Assembly: GCA_036268425.1 (NCBI GenBank)
Contig: DATAUE010000138.1
Span: forward strand, 62,001-126,000
From: DATARH01 sp036268425
GTDB lineage: Bacteria; Pseudomonadota; Alphaproteobacteria; ATCC43930; CGMCC-115725
Length of the DNA stretch: 64,000 nt
Reading direction: 5' to 3'
Shown here: positions 19,553-28,393 of the stretch, one piece after another
Layout of the letters: every line of letters starts with the position of its first letter
Position numbering within the stretch: position 1 is the first letter of the stretch
Notes under the pieces: generated by a model
Database searches by the model: none
The model's input: the letters and a program-made list of their open reading frames with translations, nothing else
Told to the model about the DNA's origin: nothing
Program-made: the position numbers and the translations under genes

Positions 19553-20035
19553 ATGGGTCTGATGAACAAGATCCCGATGACCGTGGACGGTTACAGCCGG
19601 CTGCAGGAAGAGGCGAAACGCCTCAAATCTGTCGATCGGCCAGCCGTCATCCGGGCCATCGCCGAGGCGCGGACGCACGGCGACCTGTCGGAAAACGCTG
19701 AATACCATGCGGCGCGCGAACGCCAATCCTTTATCGAAGGCCGGCTCGGCGAGCTCGAGGACAAGATCGCGCGCGCCGAGGTCATCGATGTCTCGAAGCT
19801 GTCGGGATCGGTCGTCAAGTTCGGCGCGACCGTGACGCTCGCCGATGAAGAGACCGATGAGGAGCAGACCTTCCGGATTGTCGGCGAAGATGAAGCCGAT
19901 ATCCGAAACGGCTTGCTGTCGGTCACGTCGCCGTTGGCGCGCGCCCTGATCGGCAAAGGCACCGGCGACAGCGTCGAAGTATCGACACCGCGCGGCAACA
20001 AATCCTACGAGGTCGTCACCGTCGCGTTCGGGTAA
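19553..20035 (+). CDS. greA: Transcription elongation factor GreA
   Basis: A 160-aa factor that rescues backtracked RNA polymerase by stimulating transcript cleavage. The N-terminal coiled coil includes the tip motif ARTHGDLSENAEYHAARERQ with the catalytic acidic residues (D and E of GDLSENAEY). The C-terminal FKBP-like domain ends SYEVVTVAF. The start at 19553 is preceded by AAGGCG. An in-frame ATG at 19562 (MNKIPMT) gives 157 aa, closer to the family length, and is a fair alternative. It lies 27 bp after carB, probably in the same transcript. Confidence 0.96.
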   Translation: MGLMNKIPMTVDGYSRLQEEAKRLKSVDRPAVIRAIAEARTHGDLSENAEYHAARERQSFIEGRLGELEDKIARAEVIDVSKLSGSVVKFGATVTLADEETDEEQTFRIVGEDEADIRNGLLSVTSPLARALIGKGTGDSVEVSTPRGNKSYEVVTVAFG

Positions 20036-20090
20036 TGACAGCCGCCGTCTGCAATCCGGAAGACGGCGGCGGACGGACCCTGCCCTCCCC

Positions 20091-20408
20091 CTATTCCTCC
20101 ATAATTTGCTGTTTGGCGCGGTCTGCGAAGTGGTCCAGTTCAAACTGAACCTGTGCCGTGGTGACGGTTTTGCCTTTGGCGGCGAGGTCGGCGACGACTT
20201 TCTCGACGACATGATGGTCGCCGCCGGCAAATTCCGCGTTGATCACCTGTGTCGCGTATTTTTCGGCGCGCTCGTTTTTCAGGCCCATACGTTCTGCCGC
20301 CCATAACCCGAGCAGGTGGTTGCGGCGCGCCTTAACCTTGAATTGCAGGTCCTGGTCGTGCTTGAAGCGGGCCTCGAATTCTTTTTCGCGTTCGTCAAAG
20401 GCGTTCAT
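20091..20408 (-). CDS. DUF1476 protein, putative ATP synthase zeta inhibitor subunit
   Basis: A 105-aa helical, charged protein starting MNAFDEREKEFEARFKHDQD, with WAAERMGL and DHFADRAKQQIMEE near the end. In Paracoccus the homologous zeta subunit inhibits F1FO-ATPase hydrolysis. The family is nearly confined to alphaproteobacteria, so it also helps to place the organism. The frame is open well upstream, but similarity begins at the ATG at 20408. It converges with greA. Confidence 0.9.
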   Translation of the reverse strand: MNAFDEREKEFEARFKHDQDLQFKVKARRNHLLGLWAAERMGLKNERAEKYATQVINAEFAGGDHHVVEKVVADLAAKGKTVTTAQVQFELDHFADRAKQQIMEE

Positions 20409-20487
20409 GATTCCAACATCCACTGCCGTCTGCCGTTCGATTCCTGGCCCTATCTTACTCCAACCACGCCTCAAACGAGCCGCTTGA

Positions 20488-21255
20488 ATGTGTACGCTCG
20501 CGATCCTGCGCCGGCCGGACAGCGACTGGCCGGTCATCATCGGCGCCAACCGCGACGAGATGATCGACCGCCCGGCCGACCCGCCGGGACGACATTGGCC
20601 CGACCGGGTCGAGATCATCGCCGGCCGCGACCAACTGGCCGGCGGCTCGTGGCTCGGCCTCAACGATTGGGGCGTCGTCGCGGCGGTGCTCAACCGCCAG
20701 GGGACACTCGGCCCGGCCGCCGGGCTGCGCTCACGCGGCGAACTGGTGCTTGAAGCCCTCGACCATGCCGATGCGGTCGACGCGGCGACGGCGCTGGCCG
20801 AACTGGACCCCGCCTCATATCGCAGCTTCAACCTGATCGTCGCCGACAACCGCGATGCCTTCTGGCTGCGCCACACCGGCCGCGGCCGGATCGAGGCACG
20901 CCCGATCAAGCCGGGATTGTCTTTGATCGCCGCCGGCGACCTGGATGAATTGTTTACGCCACGTCTCGCGCTGGCCGCGCCGCGCTTCCGGGTGGCAACA
21001 CCGCCCGACCCCGATCGCGGCGACTGGACGGCCTGGCAAGATTTGCTCAGCGACGACAGCGCACCGCCCGATGCCCCGCCCGAAGCGGCGCTGCGGTTCC
21101 GCACGCCGCGCGGTTTTGCCACCGTGTCGAGCGCCCTGATCGCGCTGCCGGCGATCGCGTCGGAGCTGCGCGAGCCGGTTTACCGTTATGCCAGTTGGCT
21201 GCCGGAAGCGTCGCCGTGGCGCACCGTGGCCGGGGACGATGTCGCGGCGTCGTGA
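20488..21255 (+). CDS. NRDE (TANGO2-like) family protein
   Basis: A 255-aa protein starting MCTLAILRRP with the defining GANRDEM motif and GGSWLGLNDWGVVAAVLNRQG. It has an N-terminal-nucleophile-like arrangement with Cys2 right after the initiator Met. Relatives include eukaryotic TANGO2, associated with haem handling; a bacterial role is not established. It is divergent from the DUF1476 gene, with 79 bp between. Confidence 0.9.
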   Translation: MCTLAILRRPDSDWPVIIGANRDEMIDRPADPPGRHWPDRVEIIAGRDQLAGGSWLGLNDWGVVAAVLNRQGTLGPAAGLRSRGELVLEALDHADAVDAATALAELDPASYRSFNLIVADNRDAFWLRHTGRGRIEARPIKPGLSLIAAGDLDELFTPRLALAAPRFRVATPPDPDRGDWTAWQDLLSDDSAPPDAPPEAALRFRTPRGFATVSSALIALPAIASELREPVYRYASWLPEASPWRTVAGDDVAAS

Positions 21256-21313
21256 GTTGTCGCAGCCGCGTTTTATGACCATATGATTGCGGCTCTGCAT
21301 GGATGATCAATAG

Positions 21314-22078
21314 ATGTCGCGCCGCCGCCAAATCTACGAGGGCAAGGCCAAGGTCTTGTTCGAGGGGCCGGAGCCCGGCACTCTCGTGCAGCACTTCAAA
21401 GACGATGCGAGTGCCTTCAACAACCGCAAGCGCGGCATCATCACCGGTAAGGGCGTCCTCAATAACCGCATCAGCGAATACCTGATGCTGAAGCTTGCCG
21501 AAATCGGCATACCGACGCATCTGGTGCGGCGCCTCAACATGCGCGAGCAACTGGTGAAACAGGTCGAGATGATCCCGATCGAGTTCGTCGTGCGCAACGT
21601 CGCGGCGGGTCTGCTGTCGCGCCGTCTCGGCATCCCGGAGGGTACGCCGCTGCCGCGCTCGATCGTCGAGTATTATTACAAAAAGGACGAATTGAGCGAT
21701 CCGCTGGTCTCGGAAGAGCACATCACCGCCTTCGGCTGGGCGAGCACCCGCGATCTCGACGAAATCATGCAGCTTTCGCTGCGGGTCAACGATTTCCTGA
21801 TGGGGCTGTTTCTCGGGATCAACATCCGTCTGGTGGATTTCAAGCTGGAGTTCGGGCGGCTCTATACCGATGACGACGTGCGCATCGTGATCGCCGACGA
21901 GATCAGCCCCGACAGTTGCCGGTTGTGGGACGTGCGCACCAACGAAAAAATGGACAAGGACCGCTTTCGCGAAGACCTTGGCCGGGTCGAGGAAGGCTAC
22001 CAGGAAGTGGCGCGCCGCCTCGGCATCCTGCCGGAAGCCGGCCCCAATGATTTCAAGGCCCCGAAAACCCTGCAATAA
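21314..22078 (+). CDS. purC: Phosphoribosylaminoimidazole-succinocarboxamide synthase
   Basis: A 254-aa SAICAR synthase that joins CAIR and aspartate using ATP in purine biosynthesis. Signatures are IYEGKAKVLFEGPEPGTLVQ, KDDASAFN, PIEFVVRNVAAGLLSRR, the family motif LVDFKLEFGR and IVIADEISPDSCRLWD. It is followed by purS after 23 bp, the usual purC-purS start of a pur operon. Confidence 0.97.
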   Translation: MSRRRQIYEGKAKVLFEGPEPGTLVQHFKDDASAFNNRKRGIITGKGVLNNRISEYLMLKLAEIGIPTHLVRRLNMREQLVKQVEMIPIEFVVRNVAAGLLSRRLGIPEGTPLPRSIVEYYYKKDELSDPLVSEEHITAFGWASTRDLDEIMQLSLRVNDFLMGLFLGINIRLVDFKLEFGRLYTDDDVRIVIADEISPDSCRLWDVRTNEKMDKDRFREDLGRVEEGYQEVARRLGILPEAGPNDFKAPKTLQ

Positions 22079-22101
22079 GGCCCGGAAAAGGAGCTGACGC
22101 C

Positions 22102-22341
22102 ATGAAGGCGCGCGTTCACATCAGCCTCAAACCGGGCGTGCTCGACCCGCAGGGCAAAGCCATCGGCAACGCGCTGGGTGGGCTCGGCTTTTCCGGGATC
22201 GCCGAGGTCCGCCAGGGAAAGCTGATCGAGCTCGACCTGAGCGACACCGATCCGGCGGCGGCACGGGCGCGCGTCGAAGACATGTGCCGCCAGTTGCTGG
22301 CAAACCCGGTCATCGAAAACTATGCGATCGATATCGGCTAA
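22102..22341 (+). CDS. purS: Phosphoribosylformylglycinamidine synthase subunit PurS
   Basis: A 79-aa protein that helps channel ammonia between PurQ and PurL in FGAM synthesis. It begins MKARVHISLKPGVLDPQGKAI and ends NPVIENYAIDIG, matching the family length. GGAAAAGGAG precedes the ATG. Normally purQ and purL follow. Here the next gene is an unrelated exported protein that overlaps the purS end by 20 nt, so purQ/purL must lie elsewhere. Confidence 0.95.
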   Translation: MKARVHISLKPGVLDPQGKAIGNALGGLGFSGIAEVRQGKLIELDLSDTDPAAARARVEDMCRQLLANPVIENYAIDIG

Positions 22342-22795
22342 ATCTGCCGCGCTGGGGTTCGTCCTGGCGATTGCCGCAACCGCTCAGGCAGCGGAGCCGC
22401 AGCATTGCGTGCGCCCCGATATCATCCTGTGGGGCGACGGGAAACATGACGACACCGAGGCGCTAAACGCTTGGCTGCACGGCGCCGATGCCGAATGGGC
22501 CGCGACCGGCGACCCTGTCGGCAACAGCATCTCTGGCCATGATTTCCGCCTGTCGGCGGCGATCTATGTGTCGGCCGGGGCCGACCGCAGGCTCGAAAAT
22601 TTCCACCTGACCTGGCCGGACCGTGGCGAGACGGTCTCGGGCGGCACCATCCAATCAACCGCCGATCCGGCGCAGGCGCCAGTTACCGCGGGCATCAGCA
22701 TCGTCGGCGGCGATGGCGGCGAAGGCAAACCGTTCGACGCGCCCGACCCGGCACCGGCCGCACAAAACCCGCAGGCAAGCTGTGCCATCTCCTGA
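22322..22795 (+). CDS. Hypothetical exported protein, pectate-lyase-3-like N-terminus
   Basis: A 157-aa protein with a signal peptide (RSISAKSAALGFVLAIAATAQA before AEPQ). It then has ILWGDGKHDDTEALNAWLHG, which resembles the GDGxxDDTxAlxxAl opening of parallel-beta-helix pectate-lyase-like proteins. It is far too short for a full beta helix. The C-terminus is Pro/Ala-rich and disordered-looking. It overlaps purS by 20 nt in another frame, suggesting translational coupling. Function unknown. Confidence 0.65.
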   Translation: MRSISAKSAALGFVLAIAATAQAAEPQHCVRPDIILWGDGKHDDTEALNAWLHGADAEWAATGDPVGNSISGHDFRLSAAIYVSAGADRRLENFHLTWPDRGETVSGGTIQSTADPAQAPVTAGISIVGGDGGEGKPFDAPDPAPAAQNPQASCAIS

Positions 22796-22879
22796 GCGAC
22801 CACCGGCGCCTATTTGGCAAGCGGCCGCGATCACCTTATAATCAGGCGACGCCAACCTCAGCATCGCGGAGAACCTACG

Positions 22880-23467
22880 ATGGCGGACGGGACATCCTCA
22901 ATCGCGCCTCCGGCACCGACGGCAGCGGTGACGCCGGGCGGCATCAACCATCTGGTCATCAATGTGCGCGACATCGAAGAGTCGCACAAATTCTGGACCG
23001 AGATTCTCGGGTTCAAGCAGGTTGGTGCGTCGAGCCGGCGGCCGATGCGTTTTTACAGCGGCGATCACAACGGCGAGATGAACCATCACGACATCGCGCT
23101 GGTCGAAAACCCGAACCTGCCAAAGCCGCCGGCCGACTGGCAGATGTTTGACAGTCCGGTGGCGATCAACCACATCGCGATCACCCTGCCGAACCGTGAC
23201 GCTTGGCTGAAGCAGCTGGCATGGCTGCGCCAGAACAACGTCAAGTTCCACCGCCGCGTCAATCACGGCATGACGCACAGCCTTTATATCAGCGACCCGA
23301 ACGGGTACGGCGTCGAGGTGCTGTACGAATTGCCGCGCGATATCTGGGGCGACAACATCCAGGGCGCTCTCGATTACGCCGAAGGGTTGCCGACCGACGG
23401 CGACGAGGCGTTTGTCGACGACACCAACTATCCGAAATTCGGCGCGGCCAAGACGCCGGCCGAGTAG
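22880..23467 (+). CDS. VOC family (glyoxalase/extradiol dioxygenase-like) protein
   Basis: A 195-aa metalloenzyme-fold protein. The first beta-alpha-beta module is GGINHLVINVRDIEESHKFWTEILGF, where the His is a likely metal ligand. The second is VAINHIAITLPNRDAWLKQL with a later ISDPNGYGVEVLYELP, which supplies the typical Glu ligand. It could be an extradiol-type dioxygenase or another VOC enzyme; the substrate is unknown. The ATG at 22880 follows GCGGAGAA. Confidence 0.88.
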   Translation: MADGTSSIAPPAPTAAVTPGGINHLVINVRDIEESHKFWTEILGFKQVGASSRRPMRFYSGDHNGEMNHHDIALVENPNLPKPPADWQMFDSPVAINHIAITLPNRDAWLKQLAWLRQNNVKFHRRVNHGMTHSLYISDPNGYGVEVLYELPRDIWGDNIQGALDYAEGLPTDGDEAFVDDTNYPKFGAAKTPAE

Positions 23468-23504
23468 ACCACCACAGCCCGTTTCGCCATCTCGGCTTAG
23501 CAAA

Positions 23505-23909
23505 ATGCGTCTGCGCTGGCCGGGAATGCGTTACACGAAACTTGCGCTGCTGGTTTTCGGCCTTGGGCTGATTTCGGGCTTTATCGCGGTTGTCGGCGAA
23601 ATTCCACGGCTCGAATTGCCGTCCAGTGCAGTGATGGCACTCGGCCTTGTGCTGATCCCGGTCGGCCTGTTCGCCGACGGCCACGGCTTTGTCATGCTGC
23701 GCTGGATCGCCGACCGGCTGTCCCGCCATAAGCGCCCGAAACCACGCGCCCGCGCCCGATCCCCTGCCAAGCCGCGTTCGCCGACACGGCCGCGCGGCAG
23801 GCCTGCCGCACCCAAATCAGTCAAACCCGCCGCTAAATCCGCCACGCCGCGCCGTGCCGCCAAGCCTCGACCACGCACCGCCAGGACACCGCGCAGCCCC
23901 TCTCGTTGA
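23505..23909 (+). CDS. Small membrane protein with Arg/Pro/Lys-rich tail
   Basis: A 134-aa protein of unknown family. Two hydrophobic helices (about residues 11-28 and 39-56) are followed by a strongly basic low-complexity tail of R, P, K, A and S repeats (KPRSPTRPRGRP..., PRRAAKPRPRTARTPR), like a histone-H1 tail. The tail would sit in the cytoplasm and could bind nucleic acid. An ATG at 23526 is an alternative start. The coding call rests on the amphipathic and hydrophobic pattern only. Confidence 0.5.
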   Translation: MRLRWPGMRYTKLALLVFGLGLISGFIAVVGEIPRLELPSSAVMALGLVLIPVGLFADGHGFVMLRWIADRLSRHKRPKPRARARSPAKPRSPTRPRGRPAAPKSVKPAAKSATPRRAAKPRPRTARTPRSPSR

Positions 23910-24065
23910 ATTTCACGCGGTTCCGGGAGGCTGCCATGCCGGCTTTATCGTCACGGCGCACAGGACCGCGGCTTCCCCCGCGACGGCGCCTCGTACTAGG
24001 ATTGCAGCCGAAGATTTTGAGCGCCCGGGCGCAACCATGCGCCGAAATAACGCGGAGGGAATGAG

Positions 24066-25133
24066 ATGGCGACGGGAAAGAGAATTGCCGTGGTGTGCAC
24101 CGGTGCGGTCGGCGGCTATGCCGGGGCGCACATGGTCCAGGCCGGTGAGGATGTGACCTTTATCGATTTCTGGCCCGAACACGTCAACCACATGAACCAG
24201 CATGGGCTGGAAATCACCCATATCCGCGAAGTCGAGCCTTTTACCGTGCCGGTGCGCGCCCTGCACATCACCGAATTGCAGCATGTCAGCAAGGAAAAGC
24301 CGTTCGACATCGCGTTCATCTGCACCAAATCGTACGACACCGCCTGGGCGACGGCGATGATCAAGCAATACCTGGCGCCGGATGGCTACTGCGTCTCACT
24401 GCAGAATTGCATGAATGAAGAGACCATCGCGGGCGTCGTCGGCTGGGGCAAAACGCTCGGTTCGATCGCCAGCTCGATCACTGTCGAACTGCACGCGCCG
24501 GGGCAGATCCGTCGTGCCGCCGGCAAGTCCGGAACGCGCCACACGGTGTTCCGCGTCGGCGAAGTGCACGGCCGCATCACCGACCGCGCGAAGGAAGTCT
24601 GCGGCCTGCTCGCCAACGCCGACAGCGCCTTTGTCACCGAAAACATCTGGGGCGAGCGCTGGTCGAAGCTGGTCACCAATGTAATGGGCAACGGCCTGTC
24701 GGCCTGCACCGGGATGATCGGCCGCGAGGTGGTCAAAAACGACGTGCTGCGGCATTTCTCGAATCGGCTCGGCAGCGAGGCGATCCGGGTCGGCCAGGCG
24801 CTCGGCTATACCTTCGATGAAGTCAGCCACATGGACCCGGAGACGTTGGCCAAGGCCGGCGAAGGCGATGCCGCGGCGCAAAAGGAAATCGACGACCACC
24901 GCGTCGCCGAAGCCAATCGCGGCGGCGGCGAGCACCGCCCCTCGACCGGCCAGGACATGTTCAAGGGCCGCCGGACCGAGATCAACTTCATCAACGGCTT
25001 TGTCGTCCAGAAAGGCGAAGAGGTCGGGATTCCGGCGCCGACCAATGCAATTCTGACGGACATCGTGCGGCGCGTGGAGATCGGCGAACTCAAGCCCGAT
25101 CCGAAGCACATCACCGACCTGCGGCTGAACTGA
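24066..25133 (+). CDS. Ketopantoate reductase family (ApbA/PanE-like) protein
   Basis: A 355-aa NAD(P)-dependent reductase-like protein. The N-terminal nucleotide motif is IAVVCTGAVGGYAGAHMVQAG. The hinge region has NIWGERWSKLVTNVMGNGLSA, carrying the conserved Lys and Asn of the family, and FINGFVVQKGEEVGIPAPTN is the typical C-terminal block. It is longer than pantothenate PanE (about 300 aa), so it probably acts on another 2-keto acid. GGGAATGAG precedes the ATG at 24066. Confidence 0.87.
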   Translation: MATGKRIAVVCTGAVGGYAGAHMVQAGEDVTFIDFWPEHVNHMNQHGLEITHIREVEPFTVPVRALHITELQHVSKEKPFDIAFICTKSYDTAWATAMIKQYLAPDGYCVSLQNCMNEETIAGVVGWGKTLGSIASSITVELHAPGQIRRAAGKSGTRHTVFRVGEVHGRITDRAKEVCGLLANADSAFVTENIWGERWSKLVTNVMGNGLSACTGMIGREVVKNDVLRHFSNRLGSEAIRVGQALGYTFDEVSHMDPETLAKAGEGDAAAQKEIDDHRVAEANRGGGEHRPSTGQDMFKGRRTEINFINGFVVQKGEEVGIPAPTNAILTDIVRRVEIGELKPDPKHITDLRLN

Positions 25134-25149
25134 GCGGTCGCGGCGCATT

Positions 25150-25285
25150 CCTCTTCCGCATCGCGGGAGAGGGTGCCAGCCGACGAAGACCGAAAGCGGG
25201 TGGGGGGCCGCTGACAACTGCAGGCCCCTCACCTCCCCCAGCGCGGTGCGCTGGGTCCCTCCCTCTCCTGCGCTGCGGGAGAGGG
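25150..25285. repeat. Cluster of three palindromes of the CCTCTCCCGC type
   Basis: CCTCTTCCGC-ATC-GCGGGAGAGG at 25150-25172, CCCAGCGC-GGT-GCGCTGGG at 25237-25255 and CCCTCTCC..GGAGAGGG at 25261-25285. All lie in the 170-bp gap between two rightward genes. The first and third share the arm sequence with the terminator-like palindrome at 29612-29646, so this is a dispersed repeat in the genome. Confidence 0.7.
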
Positions 25286-25306
25286 TATCTATGGCGCGGA
25301 GGAGTG

Positions 25307-26233
25307 ATGCTCGCTGTCGTCAATACGCCGGCAGGGCCGGAGCCGGTCGCAATCTGCGAGATTGCGGAGCCGGCACTGCAACCGAACGAGGCGCTTGTTG
25401 CGGTGCATGCGTTTTCGCTGAACCGCGGCGAGTTACGGCTGTTTCAGGTGCGCCCTGAGGGTTGGCGGCCAGGGCAGGACATTGCCGGCGTCGTATTGAA
25501 GGCGGCCACGGATGGTAGCAGCCCCGCCGCCGGCACTCGTGTCGTTGCATTGTGCGATTGGGAAGGCTGGTGCGAGCGCGCCGTCGTCCCGAGCGACCGC
25601 ATGGCGCCGATCGCCGATAACGTCACATTCGGCGCGGCAGCATCATTGCCGGTCGCGGGACTGACAGCGCTGCGCACGCTGCGCCACGGCGCGCCGCTGC
25701 TCGGCAAGCGGGTGCTGATCACCGGCGCTGCGGGCGGCGTCGGCAACCTGGCGGTGCAGATTGCGGTACGATCCGGCGCGCAAGTTACCGGCGTGGTCGG
25801 CAGCCGCGATCGCGGTAAAATCATCGACGGAATTGGTGCCGTCGACATCGTCACCAGCATCGCCGATGCGCCGGGCCGTTTCGCGCTGATCCTCGAAGGC
25901 GCCGGCGGCGCGTCACTGACGACGGCGCTGGAAAAAATCGATCATTGCGGCATCGTCGTGATCTTCGGCAATTCCTCGGGCGAACCGACGCCGATCAATT
26001 TCCGCGATTTCGCCGAACACCAGAATGCCCGCATCCAGGGCTTTCACTATTTCACCTGCGAGCCGGCCGAACGGTTCGGTCCCGATCTCGCGCTGCTGGC
26101 GGCATTGGTCGCGGACGGATCGCTGAAGCCGCGCATTGTCGAACATGATTGGCACGAACTGGCAAAGATCGGGCCGCTGCTGCGCGACCGGCGGATACCC
26201 GGCAAGGCTGTTTTTACCATCCCGCAATCGTGA
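25307..26233 (+). CDS. Zinc-free medium-chain dehydrogenase/quinone oxidoreductase
   Basis: A 308-aa MDR protein. The N-terminal GroES-like part has FSLNRGELRLFQ and GQDIAGVV. The cofactor motif ITGAAGGVGNLAVQIA binds NADPH. The Cys/His zinc ligands of alcohol dehydrogenases are absent, as in the QOR branch. GGAGGAG lies immediately upstream of the ATG, with a GTG three bases earlier. It is followed by peroxiredoxin and GST genes, a small redox/detoxification group. Confidence 0.88.
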   Translation: MLAVVNTPAGPEPVAICEIAEPALQPNEALVAVHAFSLNRGELRLFQVRPEGWRPGQDIAGVVLKAATDGSSPAAGTRVVALCDWEGWCERAVVPSDRMAPIADNVTFGAAASLPVAGLTALRTLRHGAPLLGKRVLITGAAGGVGNLAVQIAVRSGAQVTGVVGSRDRGKIIDGIGAVDIVTSIADAPGRFALILEGAGGASLTTALEKIDHCGIVVIFGNSSGEPTPINFRDFAEHQNARIQGFHYFTCEPAERFGPDLALLAALVADGSLKPRIVEHDWHELAKIGPLLRDRRIPGKAVFTIPQS

Positions 26234-26259
26234 CAAATCCCAACTGAGAGGAGCGAACG

Positions 26260-26742
26260 ATGACGATCAAGGTCGGCGACAAGGTGCCATCGGTAACCCT
26301 GCGCTATCTAACCCCGGAAGGTGTCAAGGCGGTTTCGTCGGACGAGTTCTTTGCCGGCAAAAAGGTGGCGGTGTTCGCGTTGCCGGGCGCTTATACGCGC
26401 ACCTGCTCGTCGCGCCACCTGCCGGGCTATGTGACCAATGCTGCGGCGCTGAAGGCCAAGGGCATCGACACGGTCGCCTGCCTGTCGGTCAATGATGCGT
26501 TTGTGATGAACGCCTGGGGCAAGGAGCACAATGCCGGCGACAACGTCGTCATGCTCGGCGACGGCAGCTGCGACTTCACCGAGGCGATGGGGCTGACCGT
26601 CGACCGTATCTCGGCCGGCATGGGCATCCGCTCGCGGCGCTATTCGATGATCGTCGATAACGGCAAGATCACCGCGCTCAATGTCGAACCCTCCGGCGAA
26701 TATGGCGTGTCCAGCGCCGAAGCCATGCTGGCCGGGCTGTAG
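26260..26742 (+). CDS. Peroxiredoxin (Prx5/AhpE-like redoxin family)
   Basis: A 160-aa thiol peroxidase. The active-site segment PGAYTRTCSSRHLPGY holds the peroxidatic Cys at residue 49, and R124/R125 region (MGIRSRRYSMIV) supplies the conserved Arg. It reduces H2O2 or organic peroxides with thioredoxin, glutaredoxin or glutathione. GAGAGGAG precedes the ATG. A GST gene follows after 8 bp, consistent with glutathione use (inference). Confidence 0.95.
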   Translation: MTIKVGDKVPSVTLRYLTPEGVKAVSSDEFFAGKKVAVFALPGAYTRTCSSRHLPGYVTNAAALKAKGIDTVACLSVNDAFVMNAWGKEHNAGDNVVMLGDGSCDFTEAMGLTVDRISAGMGIRSRRYSMIVDNGKITALNVEPSGEYGVSSAEAMLAGL

Positions 26743-26750
26743 GCCCGCGC

Positions 26751-27380
26751 ATGGACCGCCTGACCCTCTACGGGAGCTTCACGTCAAGCTCCAGCTACAA
26801 GCCGATGCTGTATCTCGCGCTGTCGCGGCTGCCGTTTTCGTTCCGCACGGTGAACCTGAAGATCGGCAAGCAGAAGGAGCCGGAATACCTTGCGGTCAAC
26901 CGCTATGGCGTCGTGCCGTCATTGCAGCATCGCGGGCTGACGATCGTGCAGTCGAATGTGATCCTCGATTACCTGGCGCGCCAGACCGGGCATTTCGAAG
27001 GCAAGACTGAGCAGGAATGCTGGCGCGCCCGCGAGTGGCTGTCGTGGGAGGCGGACCACATCACCGCGGTCGCCCGCGTCCGGCATTCGGCGCGGTTCCG
27101 CAAAATGCACGACGAGGTCCTCAAGGAGGCGAGGCCGCGCGCCGAGGCGGCCTTGTCGTTTGTCGACAAAACCGTGACCGACCAACCCTTCCTCGTCGGC
27201 GATTACCCGACGATCGCCGATATCGGCTGCTGGGGCCGCATGGTGTTTATGGCGGAAGGCGGGTTCGAGATATCGAATTGGCCGCATCTCGAAGCATGGT
27301 CGCAACGCATCAAGGCGATGCCGGGCTTTGCCTTGCCCTATGACCTGATCCCGAGCAAGGACCGCGAATTCGATCCCTGA
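26751..27380 (+). CDS. Glutathione S-transferase family protein
   Basis: A 209-aa protein. The thioredoxin-fold domain has LTLYGSFTSSSSYKPMLYLAL with a Ser-rich catalytic loop, VNRYGVVPSLQ with the cis-Pro, and VQSNVILDYLA, where the Gln/Ser contact the gamma-glutamyl group. The helical C-terminal domain includes LVGDYPTIADIGCWGRM. It lies 8 bp after the peroxiredoxin gene and is probably cotranscribed. Confidence 0.92.
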   Translation: MDRLTLYGSFTSSSSYKPMLYLALSRLPFSFRTVNLKIGKQKEPEYLAVNRYGVVPSLQHRGLTIVQSNVILDYLARQTGHFEGKTEQECWRAREWLSWEADHITAVARVRHSARFRKMHDEVLKEARPRAEAALSFVDKTVTDQPFLVGDYPTIADIGCWGRMVFMAEGGFEISNWPHLEAWSQRIKAMPGFALPYDLIPSKDREFDP

Positions 27381-27397
27381 GGGAGAATTAATCTCCC
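27381..27397 (+). terminator. Short hairpin after the GST gene
   Basis: GGGAGA-ATTAA-TCTCCC directly follows the stop codon. There is no U-tract, so termination is only a possibility. Confidence 0.35.
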
Positions 27398-27512
27398 TAC
27401 GCTGCGACGGAGGGAATGACAAACCCTGGTCAGGGACCGGAGTAGAAAAATCCTCTCCTCCGGCAATCGGTGAGAGTGGCGCGGATCGTACCTGGTGATA
27501 CGATGCGCCGCC

Positions 27513-28391
27513 ATGACGCTGGAACAACTGCGCATCTTTATCGCCGTCGCCGAGCGGCAGCATGTGACCCGCGGAGCGGAAGCGCTGAACCTGACGCAGT
27601 CTGCGGCAAGCGCTTCGATCGCCTCTCTCGAGGCGCAATACGGCACAAAGCTATTCAACCGCGTCGGTCGCCGCGTCGTGTTGACCGAGGCCGGCCAACT
27701 GTTTCTGGGCGAGGCGCGCGCCGTGCTCGGCCGCGTCGAAACCGCGGAAGGTGTCCTGTCCGAACTGAGTGGGCTGAAACGCGGCACCTTGTCGGTGCAG
27801 GCAAGCCAGACGATCGCCAGCTACTGGCTGCCGCGGCACCTGGTCGAGTTCCGCCGGCTGCATCCTGGTATCGAGATACGGCTCGGTATCGGCAACACGG
27901 CGCAGGTTGCCGCTTCGGTGCTCGACGGCTCCGCGGAGATCGGCTTTATCGAAGGCCGAGTGAATGCCCCCTCGCTGGCAAGTTCGGTGGTTGCGCACGA
28001 TCAACTGATTGTCGTCGTGGCGCCGGGGCATTCGTGGACGATTGAAATACCAACTCTGTCCGGGCTTGCGGACGGCGAATGGGTGCTGCGGGAGCGCGGC
28101 TCCGGCACGCGGTCGGTGTTCGAAGACGCGCTGCGTGATGCAGGCATTCCGCCGGAAAGCCTATGCGTGGTGCTGGAACTGCCCTCCAACGAAGCGGTGC
28201 GCGCCGCCGTCGAGGCCGGGATGGGCGCCACGGCAATCTCCGCATCGGTCGCGGCGCCCAGCATCGAGGCCGGGTTGCTGTGTCATGTGCGCGTCGCACT
28301 GCCGGAGCGGGATTTCTCGCTCGTCCATCGTTCGGAGCGGCAATGGAGCAACGCCGCCGAGGCGCTGATGACGCAGCTTGCGGCCGGCTGA
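27513..28391 (+). CDS. LysR-type transcriptional regulator
   Basis: A 292-aa regulator. The N-terminal winged HTH is MTLEQLRIFIAVAERQHVTRGAEALNLTQSAASASI..., and the effector domain begins GTLSVQASQTIASYWLPRHL. The ligand is unknown. The gene ends 2 bp from the stop of the YeiH-like gene on the other strand. LysR regulators (YeiE type) are known neighbours of YeiH, but there they are divergent, so this tail-to-tail layout is unusual and control of that gene is only suggested. Confidence 0.93.
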   Translation: MTLEQLRIFIAVAERQHVTRGAEALNLTQSAASASIASLEAQYGTKLFNRVGRRVVLTEAGQLFLGEARAVLGRVETAEGVLSELSGLKRGTLSVQASQTIASYWLPRHLVEFRRLHPGIEIRLGIGNTAQVAASVLDGSAEIGFIEGRVNAPSLASSVVAHDQLIVVVAPGHSWTIEIPTLSGLADGEWVLRERGSGTRSVFEDALRDAGIPPESLCVVLELPSNEAVRAAVEAGMGATAISASVAAPSIEAGLLCHVRVALPERDFSLVHRSERQWSNAAEALMTQLAAG

Positions 28392-28393
28392 TT

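Noticed and set aside
20409..21122. Long open extension upstream of the DUF1476 gene on the minus strand
   Set aside because: It is antisense to the well-supported NRDE gene and low-complexity (Ser/Arg-rich), typical of a GC-rich shadow frame.
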